NCBI GenBank assembly: GCA_032622095.1
Contig: CP136064.1
Location: 133,865,129 to 133,929,128 of the forward strand
Reading direction: 5' to 3'
DNA: 64,000 bases
Origin: Siphonodentalium dalli
Taxonomy: Eukaryota; Mollusca; Scaphopoda; Gadilida; Siphonodentaliidae
A program made the position numbers and the translations under genes. The notes below the pieces were generated by a model. That model was not told the origin of the DNA and did no database searches. It saw nothing but the letters and a program-made list of their open reading frames with translations. This document shows, piece by piece, positions 29,283 to 37,980 of this stretch; positions within the stretch are counted from its first letter, which is position 1; every line of letters begins with the position of its first letter.

Positions 29283-30170
29283 GTTAGATTAACATCTTTT
29301 CTACAACACTGAAGCATTTTAATGACCATAATCAAGATTAAAACATGTTTTTTTTCGCTGATGGGACGAAACCTTTGGAAATTGCAGAACGGGATGGGAC
29401 GTTATTATATAGGATGGGACGGTATTAGAAACCGCAGAACAGCTAAGATAGACCCCTAAACTTGCTGTTTAGCAATAATACAGCATGTATAGCAGCACCA
29501 AAATGGCTCTATATGGTCATCAGTGCAGCATTTTATTGGTGATCCCATTTTATTGACCATAATCAAGATGAAAACAACTTTTTTCGTCGATGGGACGGAA
29601 GCGAAATTGCAGAACGAAAATGTAAACAAACACCAAATCACCCCATGCATTCACATTTCCCCGTCCCGCGGCGATATTTTTACATAAAATGTTAGATTAA
29701 CATCTTCTCGACATCATTGTAACATTTTAATGACCATAATCAAGATTAAAACACGTTTTTTTTCGCTGATGGGACGAAACCTTTGGAAATTGCAGAACGG
29801 GATGGGACGGTATTAGATAGGATGGGACGGTATTAGAAAACGCAGAACAGCTAAGATAGACCCCTAAACTTGCTGTTTATCAATAATACAGCATGTAGCA
29901 GCACCAAAATGGCTCTGTATGGTCATCAGTGCAGCATTTTATTGGTGATCCCATTTTATTGACCATAATTGGGATGGGACGGTATTAGAAAACGCAGAAC
30001 AGCTAACATCTTTTCGACGTCATGACCATTAAAGATTAAAACAACTTTTTTCGCTGATGGGATAGCAGCGGCAAAACGCAGAACAACCTTTGGAAATTGC
30101 AGAACTAGATGGGACGGTATTAGATGGGATGGGACGGTATTAGATGGGTTGAGACGGTGTTAAAGAACTC
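29283..30170 (+). repeat. Degenerate edge of the satellite array
   Basis: The last two or three units accumulate indels and substitutions: TCTACAACACTGAAGC near 29,300, CGAAACCTTTGG replacing CGGAAGCG, and a shortened unit at 29,960-30,110. The array stops at 30,170 after TTAAAGAACTC. Array edges escape homogenisation, so this pattern fits a true array boundary. Confidence 0.9.
29722..30170 (+). repeat. Left arm of inverted repeat at the array edge
   Basis: The reverse complement lies at 33,675-34,122. Over the inner ~390 bp I see only two differences (GACGGTGTT versus GACTGTGTT; GCAGCGGC versus GCAGCTGC). The array-edge quirks (GCTCTGTATGG, TTTATCAATAATA) are shared by both arms. Confidence 0.92.
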
Positions 30171-30480
30171 GGTACCGTATATATAGCATGTTATGCAAAC
30201 AAACTCTATGACACTTGATGCTCGCGAGTACATCGTGTCACCGTAGTTAGCATCACACCTGTCGAAACAATATTCGAATACAATGTAAAATAATTGAGGT
30301 GTTGTCCCAGGATTTTACAGCTTTTTTAATATACCGACACAGAAGAATGTCAGTAGATGATGAGATGAATGTATGGATATCCCGCCATATGTCAGTTTTT
30401 ATTAGAGAATGCATTAAAACAATAGCACAAGCTTCGGACAACACAGCAGCTACACAATATATATATATTTCAACCGTTGT
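30171..30480. other. Unique spacer sequence, no gene seen
   Basis: Sequence begins abruptly after the array edge. It contains a short AT dinucleotide run near 30,459. Short open frames exist on both strands over the same bases, but none resembles a protein family. Confidence 0.6.
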
Positions 30481-30900
30481 TTGAACGGGTGATTGTTGCC
30501 GACAAAGGTTAATGTAATTAAAGACATATGAACAATAAAATGTTGAATAAAATCCTACAATGTTATCGAGAATATATTAATGTAACATTAATTTTTGTAC
30601 CGTAATATCGTCATGTGACGGCGAAATATTAATGCATTTGTTGTCTACATGCATGTTCGTTCTGCAATGTTGTCACGGCTGTTCTGCGTTTTACCGTGTC
30701 TGTCCCATCGACGAAACAATTTGTTTCAAACTTGATTATGGATGAATAAAATGTTGCACGGATGTCGAGAATATATTATCTAACATTGTGTTTTGCCACT
30801 GCTGTCCCATCAGCGAATAAAAACATGTTTTAATCTTGATTATGGTCATTAAAATGTTACAATGATGTCGAGAATATATTAATCTAACAATTTATGCCGA
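30481..30900 (-). repeat. Decayed satellite-related repeats, reverse orientation
   Basis: Recognisable fragments such as TTAATCTTGATTATGGTCAT, AATGTCGAGAATAT-like segments and CCCATCAGCGAA match the satellite in reverse orientation but with many changes. They are much older than the left array. Confidence 0.75.
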
Positions 30901-31620
30901 AATATCCGAGGGGGGGGGCGGAAATAAACTGCGGGACACAACGTACCGGGGGGGGTACATAGGCGTAAAAAAATTACACATAAATTTTGTCCTTATTCAT
31001 TTACGGGGGGGGGGGGGGTTGTCGGAAAAAATTTGCATGTAATTTTTTCCAAATATGTATTTTCAGACTCACAACTTAAATTTTCTCTAATTTTATAGAA
31101 TATGGATTAACCTTAATATCAAAATCATATATACATGAGTAGTACAATCTACATAAAATAATTTTGGATAACCACTGTCTTGGTTTACATGTGATATTGA
31201 CCCCATTAACCCTCTTAATAATGCCGACTATGTCAGTGTCTACCAGTCGAATGCAGAATTCTACCCTGCGATCGCTCATCTGGCAAATGTTTACTGCAGA
31301 ACTATCCCATGTATTAAACAATTTCTCCTCCAATGGTATCAGAAAACATAATAATAATAATAATCTAAACTAAGTTACCAAGCACCTTCTCGTGAATTGT
31401 ATGCTCCGGTGTTTTTTTCGGTTTCCGGTAAAACCGAGTTGTTGTCCGGCTGGGGAGATTCGATTTTTCTGGGGGGGGGGGGGGGGCAATGGTCAGTGAA
31501 AAAAACTGCAGGGGGGTACCCAAACCGAAGAGAACAGTTTTTTCCACCCTGCAATGTGTCTGCAGTTTTTTCCGCCCCCCCCCCCCCCCCTTGAAATGTC
31601 GTCATGTAAAGTCGAAATAT
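30901..31620. other. Spacer with G and C homopolymer tracts
   Basis: Runs of G occur at 30,910-30,918 (9), 30,948-30,955 (8), 31,005-31,018 (14) and 31,471-31,486 (16), with a run of 16 C at 31,575-31,590. The rest is unique. An open frame on the minus strand at 31,076-31,333 matches no family I recognise and is probably fortuitous. Confidence 0.8.
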
Positions 31621-31825
31621 ATATGAATTTGTTGTTTACATGTTCATTCGACTTTCTACCACGGCTAGTACCGTCCCATGTATACCGTCTTATCCCATCT
31701 AATAACGTCCCAAACCGTTCTGCAATATCCTAAGGTTGTTCTGTGTTTTGCCGCTTCTGTCCCATCGATGAAAAAAGTTGATTTAATCTGAGTATGGTCA
31801 TTAAAATTCTACAATGATGTCGAGA
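31621..31825 (-). repeat. Decayed satellite-related repeats
   Basis: Degraded reverse-orientation units with CCATCTAATAACGTCCC, TTCTGTCCCATCGATG and ATGATGTCGAGAA. The segment ends where a poly-T stretch starts the next insertion. Confidence 0.7.
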
Positions 31826-31917
31826 ATTTTTTTTCATTTATTGGAGATTTGGGAATGACCCGGGATGATTTGGAAGGGGCGGAACCCCTCCCCTACAACC
31901 CAATTTTAGGTGAGGGT
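31826..31917 (-). mobile_element. 3' tail of a retrotransposon-like insertion
   Basis: On the minus strand this reads GGGTTGTAGGGGAGGGG, then TTCCGCCCC, and ends AATAAATG plus a run of A, as expected of a polyadenylated retroposed 3' end. GGGG-TTCCG-CCCC can form a small hairpin. A related segment lacking the A run lies at 35,630-35,690. It is separated from the reverse transcriptase fragment by a piece of satellite, so the two are not clearly one element. Confidence 0.55.
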
Positions 31918-31989
31918 GTCGAGTTTGATGCAAAAATATCACCGTGGGACGGGGAAATACGAATGCGGTGAACGATGTTTGTGTTTATT
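31918..31989 (-). repeat. Satellite-derived fragment between two retroelement pieces
   Basis: GCAAAAATATCACCGTGGGA, then CGGGGAAATACGAATG, is a diverged piece of the satellite. It abuts the end of the reverse transcriptase homology, so an open frame across the join reads satellite as protein. Confidence 0.75.
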
Positions 31990-32508
31990 GGTCGGATAAA
32001 TGTATAATGTATTTTTTCAAGCGTTACTCTGCATAGCTTGTATCTGTGTTTACGTACTAGATTTACTCGACTCCATGCTTTGTCAAGCATAGATCTGATG
32101 TGGATACCCCAAGAGCCCATGTTGTCGAAAGTAAGTCCCAGATGTTTATGGCTGTCAACCTCAACAATTGTCGCGGTTCCCATGGTCAAATGTGGATGAT
32201 ATACTGGTGTTTCTTTCCTGGAGATTAAGAGAGATTCCGTTTTCAGGGGATTGAATTTTACAAGCCATTCTGATGCCCAACACATGAGAGTTTCGAGGTC
32301 ATCGTTGATTAGTTTTGCGGCCATGGTGGGGTCTTCGATGGTAAGAAATAGAGAAGTGTCATCAGCAAATAGACAAATGTTGCACCGTATATTTTCGGTT
32401 ATATCATTAATATAAATTAAAAACAGAAGTGGGCCTAATACTGAGCCTTGCGGCACACCTGCTGTTACATCTTGTAGTTCCGAACGTGTGCCGTCTATGA
32501 CAACCTGT
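31990..32508 (-). pseudogene. Non-LTR retrotransposon reverse transcriptase fragment (Jockey/CR1-like)
   Basis: The minus strand encodes about 173 residues of the palm-to-thumb region of a non-LTR reverse transcriptase. Visible motifs, in order: AGVPQGSVLGPLLFLIYIND (fingers/palm), LFADDTSLF with the catalytic Asp pair, then WLVKFNPLKTESL and HLGLTFD of the palm/thumb boundary, followed by KAWSRVNLVRK and FIRP. A full enzyme would add an N-terminal endonuclease and several hundred more residues; here both ends are missing. The frame is open from 32,508 with no initiator, so it is an internal fragment. After FIRP the frame runs into satellite sequence and stops at 31,893. Such enzymes copy element RNA at the nicked target; this piece cannot. 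Jockey versus CR1 assignment is uncertain. Confidence 0.88.
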
Positions 32509-33060
32509 TTTGATCTTGATTATGGTCAATAAAATGCTAAAATGATGCCGAGAAGATGTTGATCTAACATTTTATGCAAAAATATCACCGTGGGACGGGG
32601 AAATATGAATGTGATGAATGATGTTTTGGAGTAAGCAATATTTAATTACGAACAGAACATGTAATACAAGACTAAAAGCCTTTTATCAAATGAGGTTGTT
32701 GTTTACCATTTCGTTCTGCAATTTCCTAAGCTGTTTCAACTTCCGTCCCATTAGCGAAACAAATTGTTTTAATCTTGATTATGGTCAATAAAATGCTACA
32801 CATATGTCGAGAAAATGTTATTCTAATATTATGTACAGAAATATCGTCATGGGACGGCGGCAAAATATGAATGCATTTATGGTCTACATGTTCGTTCTGC
32901 CACTACCGCGGCCGTTCTGCGTTTTACCCATCGACGAAACAAGTTCTTTTAAACTAGATTAAAATGCTACACTGATGTCGTGAATATATAAATCTAACAT
33001 ATGTCAAGAATAGTCGTCATAGGACGGCGAAATATGAATGAATTTGTTGTTTTGTAATTA
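32509..33060 (-). repeat. Decayed satellite-related repeats
   Basis: Several reverse-orientation units with CTTGATTATGGTCAATAAAA, GTCGAGAA, GGGACGG and GTTCTGC landmarks and numerous indels. Confidence 0.78.
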
Positions 33061-33424
33061 TAATAAAGAGCGTTTCTTAGTTTATATTATATAACCCATG
33101 AGAGATGTGTTTGCCATTAACCACATGTTGCTGGTTCGAACAGCGTTCAAATACATGAATAGTAGAATACTCTACACCATTCGTACGTGCATAACACAAA
33201 CAGCGAGTAATTCTCACTGAGACGATATCATCACCCTAAAGAGTCTGTGTCATCTGCCACCAGTTATGCAAACACAAGCTTAGTGCCAACGTAAACTCAA
33301 GCTCAGTGCCGACGTGAACAGAGTGTGAACAACTGAACGCCGTGTCAAACATTTTTGATATTGGTTTCTCCTTGTACGTTCATTAATAGTGAATTCTTAT
33401 AGTACTCGCATGTGATATTTGGAT
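33061..33424. other. Unique spacer, no gene seen
   Basis: No repeat landmark or credible coding sequence. A short local duplication (AAACACAAGCTTAGTGCC / AACTCAAGCTCAGTGCC) lies near 33,270-33,320. Confidence 0.55.
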
Positions 33425-33674
33425 TTACCACACAATTTGTAAGTAAAAACTGATTTTGTTATGTTCGTTCTGAGTTTTACCATAGCTCTTCTGTCCCATA
33501 TCGATGACGCAAGCTGTCCCGTCGGCGCGACGAGTTGTTTTGTGCCACACAAATGTCGAGAAAATGTAACATTTTAACATGTCACAATGGGACGGGGAAA
33601 TGTAAATGCATTGAAGGATTTTGTTGTTTCCAAAGGTTGTTCTGCGTTTTTGTCCTGTCCCATCTTTCTGTTCT
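33425..33674 (-). repeat. Decayed satellite-related repeats abutting the right arm
   Basis: Fragments ATGTCGAGAAAATGTAAC, CACAATGGGACGGGGAAATG and GGTTGTTCTGCGTTT are satellite-derived but diverged. An open frame across this stretch is repeat translation. Confidence 0.7.
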
Positions 33675-34122
33675 GAGTTCTTTAACACAGTCTCAACCCA
33701 TCTAATACCGTCCCATCCCATCTAATACCGTCCCATCTAGTTCTGCAATTTCCAAAGGTTGTTCTGCGTTTTGCAGCTGCTATCCCATCAGCGAAAAAAG
33801 TTGTTTTAATCTTTAATGGTCATGACGTCGAAAAGATGTTAGCTGTTCTGCGTTTTCTAATACCGTCCCATCCCAATTATGGTCAATAAAATGGGATCAC
33901 CAATAAAATGCTGCACTGATGACCATACAGAGCCATTTTGGTGCTGCTACATGCTGTATTATTGATAAACAGCAAGTTTAGGGGTCTATCTTAGCTGTTC
34001 TGCGTTTTCTAATACCGTCCCATCCTATCTAATACCGTCCCATCCCGTTCTGCAATTTCCAAAGGTTTCGTCCCATCAGCGAAAAAAAACATGTTTTAAT
34101 CTTGATTATGGTCATTAAAATG
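33675..34122 (-). repeat. Right arm of inverted repeat
   Basis: Reverse complement of 29,722-30,170, starting GAGTTCTTTAACAC. Inside this boundary the two sides are unrelated (GGTACCGTATATA on the left, AGAACAGAAAGATGG read from the right). The spacer between arms is 3,504 bp. Confidence 0.92.
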
Positions 34123-35619
34123 CTTCAGTGTTGTCGAAAAGATGTTAATCTAACATTTTATGTAAAAATATCGCCGCGGGACGGGGAAATGTGAATGCAT
34201 GGGGTGATTTGGTGTTTGTTTACATTTTCGTTCTGCAATTTCGCTTCCGTCCCATCGACGAAAAAAGTTGTTTTCATCTTGATTATGGTCAATAAAATGG
34301 GATCACCAATAAAATGCTGCACTGATGACCATATAGAGCCATTTTGGTGCTGCTACATGCTGTATTATTGCTAAACAGCAAGTTTAGGGGTCTATCTTAG
34401 CTGTTCTGCGTTTTCTAATACCGTCCCATCCTATCTAATACCGTCCCATCCCGTTCTGCAATTTCGCTTCCGTCCCATCAGCGAAAAAAAACATGTTTTC
34501 ATCTTGATAATGGTCAATAAAATGTTACAATGATGTCGAGAAGATGTTAATCTAACATTTTATGTAAAAATATCGCCGCGGGACGGGGAAATGTGAATGC
34601 ATGGGGTGATTTGGTGTTTGTTTACATTTTCGTTCTGCAATTTCGCTTCCGTCCCATCAGCGAAAAAAAACATGTTTTCATCTTGATTATGGTCAATAAA
34701 ATGGGATCACCAATAAAATGCTGCACTGATGACCATATAGAGCCATTTTGGTGCTGCTACATGCTGTATTATTGCTAAACGGCAAGTTTAGGGGTCTATC
34801 TTAGCTGTTCTGCGTTTTCTAATACCGTCCCATCCTATCTAATACCGTCCCATCCCGTTCTGCAATTTCGCTTCCGTCCCATCAGCGAAAAAAAACATGT
34901 TTTCATCTTGATTATGGTCATTAAAATGTTACAATGATGTCGAGAAGATGTTAATCTAACATTTTATGTAAAAATATCGCCGCGGGATGGTGAAATGTGA
35001 ATGCATGGGGTGATTTGGTGTTTGTTTACATTTTCGTTCTGCAATTTCGCTTCCGTCCCATCGACGAAAAAAGTTGTTTTCATCTTGATTATGGTCAATA
35101 AAATGCAACAGTGATGTCGAAAAGATGTTAATCTAACATTTTATGCAAAAATATCGCCGCGGGACGGGGAAATATGAATGCATGGGGTGAGTTGGTGTTT
35201 GTTTACATTTTCGTTCTGCAATTTCCTACGGTTGTTCTGCGCTTTAATACCGTTCCGTCCCATCAGCGAATAAAAACATGTTTTAATCTTGATTATGGTC
35301 ATTAAAATGCTACAATGATGTCGAGAAGATGTTAATCTAACATTTTATGTAAAAATATCGCCGCGGGACGGGGAAATGTGAATGCATGGGATGATTTGGT
35401 GTTTGTTTACATTTTCGTTCTGCAATTTCGCTTCCGTCCCATCGACGAAAAAAGTTGTTTTCATCTTGATTATGGTCAATAAAATGCTACAGTGATGTCG
35501 AAAAGATGTTAATCTAACATTTTATGCAAACATATCGCCGCGGGACGGGGAAATATGAATGCATGGGGTGATTTGGTGTTTGTTTACATTTTCGTTCTGC
35601 AATTTCGCTTCCGTCCCAT

Positions 35620-35957
35620 TACTATGGGGGGTTTGGGAAACTTTCCCGGGAAGATTTGAAAGGGGCGGAACCCCTCTCCTACAACCCACTGTTGAATTTA
35701 ATTTGGAACATGTAATGGTGTTACATTAACATGAGATTGGTGAGGGTGAAATGAAAATGATCTATTTTTTTTTTGATTTCTTGGCCTTCTTTTTGGTTCT
35801 ATGTTCGGATGATGTTGCTTGTTGTTGTTGTTGAGCTTCCAGTATTTCCAGTATTTCCTCCCTTGCTTTCGCCCGTATGTCTCTATCTTTTTCTCTTTGA
35901 ACATCCCTTTCTTTTTGTTCTTGATCATGCTGTTGTTGCCATATCGCATGTTCTGCC
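35620..35957 (-). mobile_element. Small insertion with GGGGCGGAACCCC tail
   Basis: Satellite sequence is interrupted between CTTCCGTCCCA and ATTAAAATGCTTCAG. The inserted ~338 bp starts with a segment resembling 31,845-31,890 (AGGGGCGGAACCCCTC and TCCTACAACCCA). Read on the minus strand, it carries a protein C-terminus followed by this tail, as a 5'-truncated retroposed copy would. I see no target duplication or A tail, so the class is open. Confidence 0.55.
35762..35956 (-). pseudogene. Charged coiled-coil protein C-terminal fragment, unknown function
   Basis: About 64 residues on the minus strand. The fragment begins right at the insertion junction, so its N-terminus is lost; the apparent start codon is created by flanking satellite bases. 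The composition is strongly coding-like: a Gln/Asp/Glu/Lys/Arg-rich heptad-like stretch (QEQKERDVQREKDRDIRAKA), REEILEILEAQ, a run of five Gln, then a basic tail ending in lysines before the stop. Similar tails occur in transposon-encoded DNA-binding or accessory proteins, but I do not recognise the family. An overlapping minus-strand frame at 35,698-35,949 is its shadow. Confidence 0.45.
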
Positions 35958-36669
35958 ATTAAAATGCTTCAGTGTTGTCGAAAAGATGTTAATCTAACAT
36001 TTTATGTAAAAATATCGCCGCGGGACGGGGAAATGTGAATGCATGGGGTGATTTGGTGTTTGTTTACATTTTCGTTCTGCAATTTCGCTTCCGTCCCATC
36101 GACGAAAAAAGTTGTTTTCATCTTGATTATGGTCAATAAAATGGGATCACCAATAAAATGCTGCACTGATGACCATATAGAGCCATTTTGGTGCTGCTAC
36201 ATGCTGTATTATTGCTAAACAGCAAGTTTATGGGTCTATCTTAGCTAAATTGGTGTTTGTTTACATTTTCGTTCTGCAATTTCCTACGGTTGTTCTGCGC
36301 TTTAATACCGTTCCGTCCCATCAGCGAATAAAAACATGTTTTAATCTTGATTATGGTCATTAAAATGCTACAATGATGTCGAGAAGATGTTAATCTAACA
36401 TTTTATGTAAAAATATCGCCGCGGGACGGGGAAATGTGAATGCATGGGATGATTTGGTGTTTGTTTACATTTTCGTTCTGCAATTTCGCTTCCGTCCCAT
36501 CGACGAAAAAAGTTGTTTTCATCTTGATTATGGTCAATAAAATGCTACAGTGATGTCGAAAAGATGTTAATCTAACATTTTATGCAAAAATATCGCCGCG
36601 GGACGGGGAAATATGAATGCATGGGGTGATTTGGTGTTTGTTTACATTTTCGTTCTGCAATTTCCTACG

Positions 36670-36680
36670 GTTGTTCTGCG
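36670..36680. other. Target site duplication, left (GTTGTTCTGCG)
   Basis: Identical 11 bp at 40,320-40,330. The undisturbed satellite unit nearby reads the same motif once, continuing into CTTTAATACC. Confidence 0.82.
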
Positions 36681-36756
36681 GTTCTACTATACGCAGCAAG
36701 TCCCTGGATATGCAGCAAGTCCCCGGTAAATGCAGCAAGTCCCTCACACCTAGGGT
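36681..36756 (+). repeat. Left terminal inverted repeat of the Mutator-like element
   Basis: Contains three GCAGCAAGTCC(C/T)-type subrepeats and ends CACACCTAGGGT. Pairs with 40,222-40,319. Confidence 0.85.
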
Positions 36757-36941
36757 AGATTACGGCGGTTTAGTTATGCGTGTTTACACAACGACATGTT
36801 TAATCAGTGGAGGTGCTGATTACAAAGGGCTTTAATCACAGGGCTTTAATTTGATCGTAATACTGATAGATTATTGAAGGGAATTGGACTGAATTGTGGG
36901 GCTGAATCATTGAAAGAAAAAATTAACAGTTGGATTTTTTT

Positions 36942-37528
36942 TTAGATGTTTTTAATGGTAAATGCAAACAAGTAACATGAGAATAGTAGAATAGCAACAA
37001 AAGAAAAATAGAGCACAGTTTTATAAATATATATATATAGCAGTGAGCTGAAAGAAAAGTTTATTAGAATAAATTTTATATATATGTGGCCCGTAAGGAA
37101 AGGGAAAAACCAAGGTATTGAGACATTCGTTTGGGAAGATTTTATTGAATAAAAAAATATTTGGATACATGTATTAAAATTGTTTTCTTTATCTCTATGT
37201 TGTTTAATTTCACTCTCCGGTCCTGGGAACTTTGCTTTGTGGGATTGTGGTTGTCTTTGCCGTTCGTTTTCTCTTTCGTTGTCCTGGTTTTTTTCCCGCA
37301 CTGACTGCTGTAAGTACCATCCTCTGGCCATCTGAACATTGTTCTCAGCATCTTTTCGTGTACTGGCTTGATCTCTCTTAAAAATCTGTTAAAATGCTTG
37401 TCCCTTACTTCTGATGATTTTGAATTCCAAATTTCCGGGCGAACATAGAATTTTGCGAACTCCTTGGTTAATGTAAACTGTCCGAATCCAAATAAACTAT
37501 AGAAGACGTTCGGACCGAACTTCAATCG
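36942..37528 (-). pseudogene. Possible transposon protein C-terminal relic
   Basis: The minus strand from 37,528 down to 37,142 is open for about 128 residues. It contains GFGQFTLTKEFAKFYVRPEI, then a charged stretch with RDKHFNRFLREIKPVHEKML and MFRWPEDGTY, and a Lys/Arg-rich tail. The first ~65 residues look protein-like; the rest could be read-through. An in-frame stop lies just upstream (TGA at 37,534). I cannot join it in frame to the PHD-like fragment upstream using the visible GT and AG sites, so it is probably decayed. Its position inside the Mutator-like element suggests an element-encoded protein. Family not recognised. Confidence 0.35.
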
Positions 37529-37613
37529 CTGTCATGTCATTCCTACTGGATGACTCGTGCAGTCTGGAATAATAACAAATAAACGCTAATTATTAACATA
37601 GACTAACCATAGA

Positions 37614-37850
37614 CTAACTAGCAAATAATACTAACCTATTTAATGCTTTTGACACATCATATTCACCGTTGCTGTCGAAAGAACACGATTTGCAGTAAAA
37701 CGTGATGTAACTCAAGTCTGCTGACCACATGTTGAACACTTGCTTCGTCATCGGAACACATTGGTAATGTGTCCATTTTTTACAGCCAGTACATTCGATG
37801 CAATCTTTAAAACATCGAATACCACACACGCCACAAGGGTATAACGAGGA
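37614..37850 (-). pseudogene. PHD-finger-like zinc-binding fragment
   Basis: The minus-strand frame reads YPCGVCGIRCFKDCIECTGC, then KKWTHYQCV, and later FYCKSC. Spacing Cys-X2-Cys, Cys-X2-Cys, His-X2-Cys and Cys-X2-Cys is that of a C4HC3 PHD finger, a small zinc module that binds histone tails or peptides and is frequent in proteins of invertebrate transposons. An in-frame stop lies just upstream at 37,851-37,853, so the start is missing. AG|GTTAGT at 37,636 would serve as a splice donor, after which the frame soon stops. It sits inside the TIR element. Most likely a relic of an element-encoded protein. Confidence 0.5.
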
Positions 37851-37980
37851 TCAGTAAGACGCATTGTATAAATTCTAAGATTGGTTATGATTTCTGAAAT
37901 CTTAGTTGCAGCTTATATACATTTGATTAAATACACAACATGCCATCTCAGACGTGAGCTGAATCTTGAAATAACACTGA

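Larger units (their letters stand above)
34123..36680 (-). repeat. Reverse-orientation satellite array with shorter ancestral-type units
   Basis: From 34,123 to about 35,040 the sequence is normal ~400-bp monomers in reverse orientation, including a type A unit at 34,593. Beyond that come simpler units: CTTGATTATGGTCA(A/T)TAAAA recurs at about 35,084, 35,288 and 35,465, spacings of ~204 and ~177 bp. They lack the TTTAGCAATAATACAGC half. The block is interrupted at 35,620-35,957 and again at 36,681 by insertions. Confidence 0.88.

Noticed and set aside
199-29650. About 45 copies of a 61-codon minus-strand frame, one per type A or C monomer, as a multigene family
   Set aside because: It is the satellite read in one frame. 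Type B monomers break it by a 2-bp deletion, the changes seen include replacements, and no promoter or family match is visible. Transcription is still possible.
1-30170. CRISPR array
   Set aside because: The period is ~404 bp with conserved sequence throughout, not short repeats with unique spacers, and the context is eukaryotic.
31375-31605. Short proline/glycine-rich frames on both strands
   Set aside because: Created by the G16 and C16 homopolymers.
33425-33721. 98-residue minus-strand protein
   Set aside because: Translation of satellite-derived sequence (CIYISPSHCDM-type residues) across the inverted-repeat boundary.
36617-36835. 72-residue plus-strand frame
   Set aside because: Joins satellite, the target duplication and the TIR of the Mutator-like element; a junction artefact.
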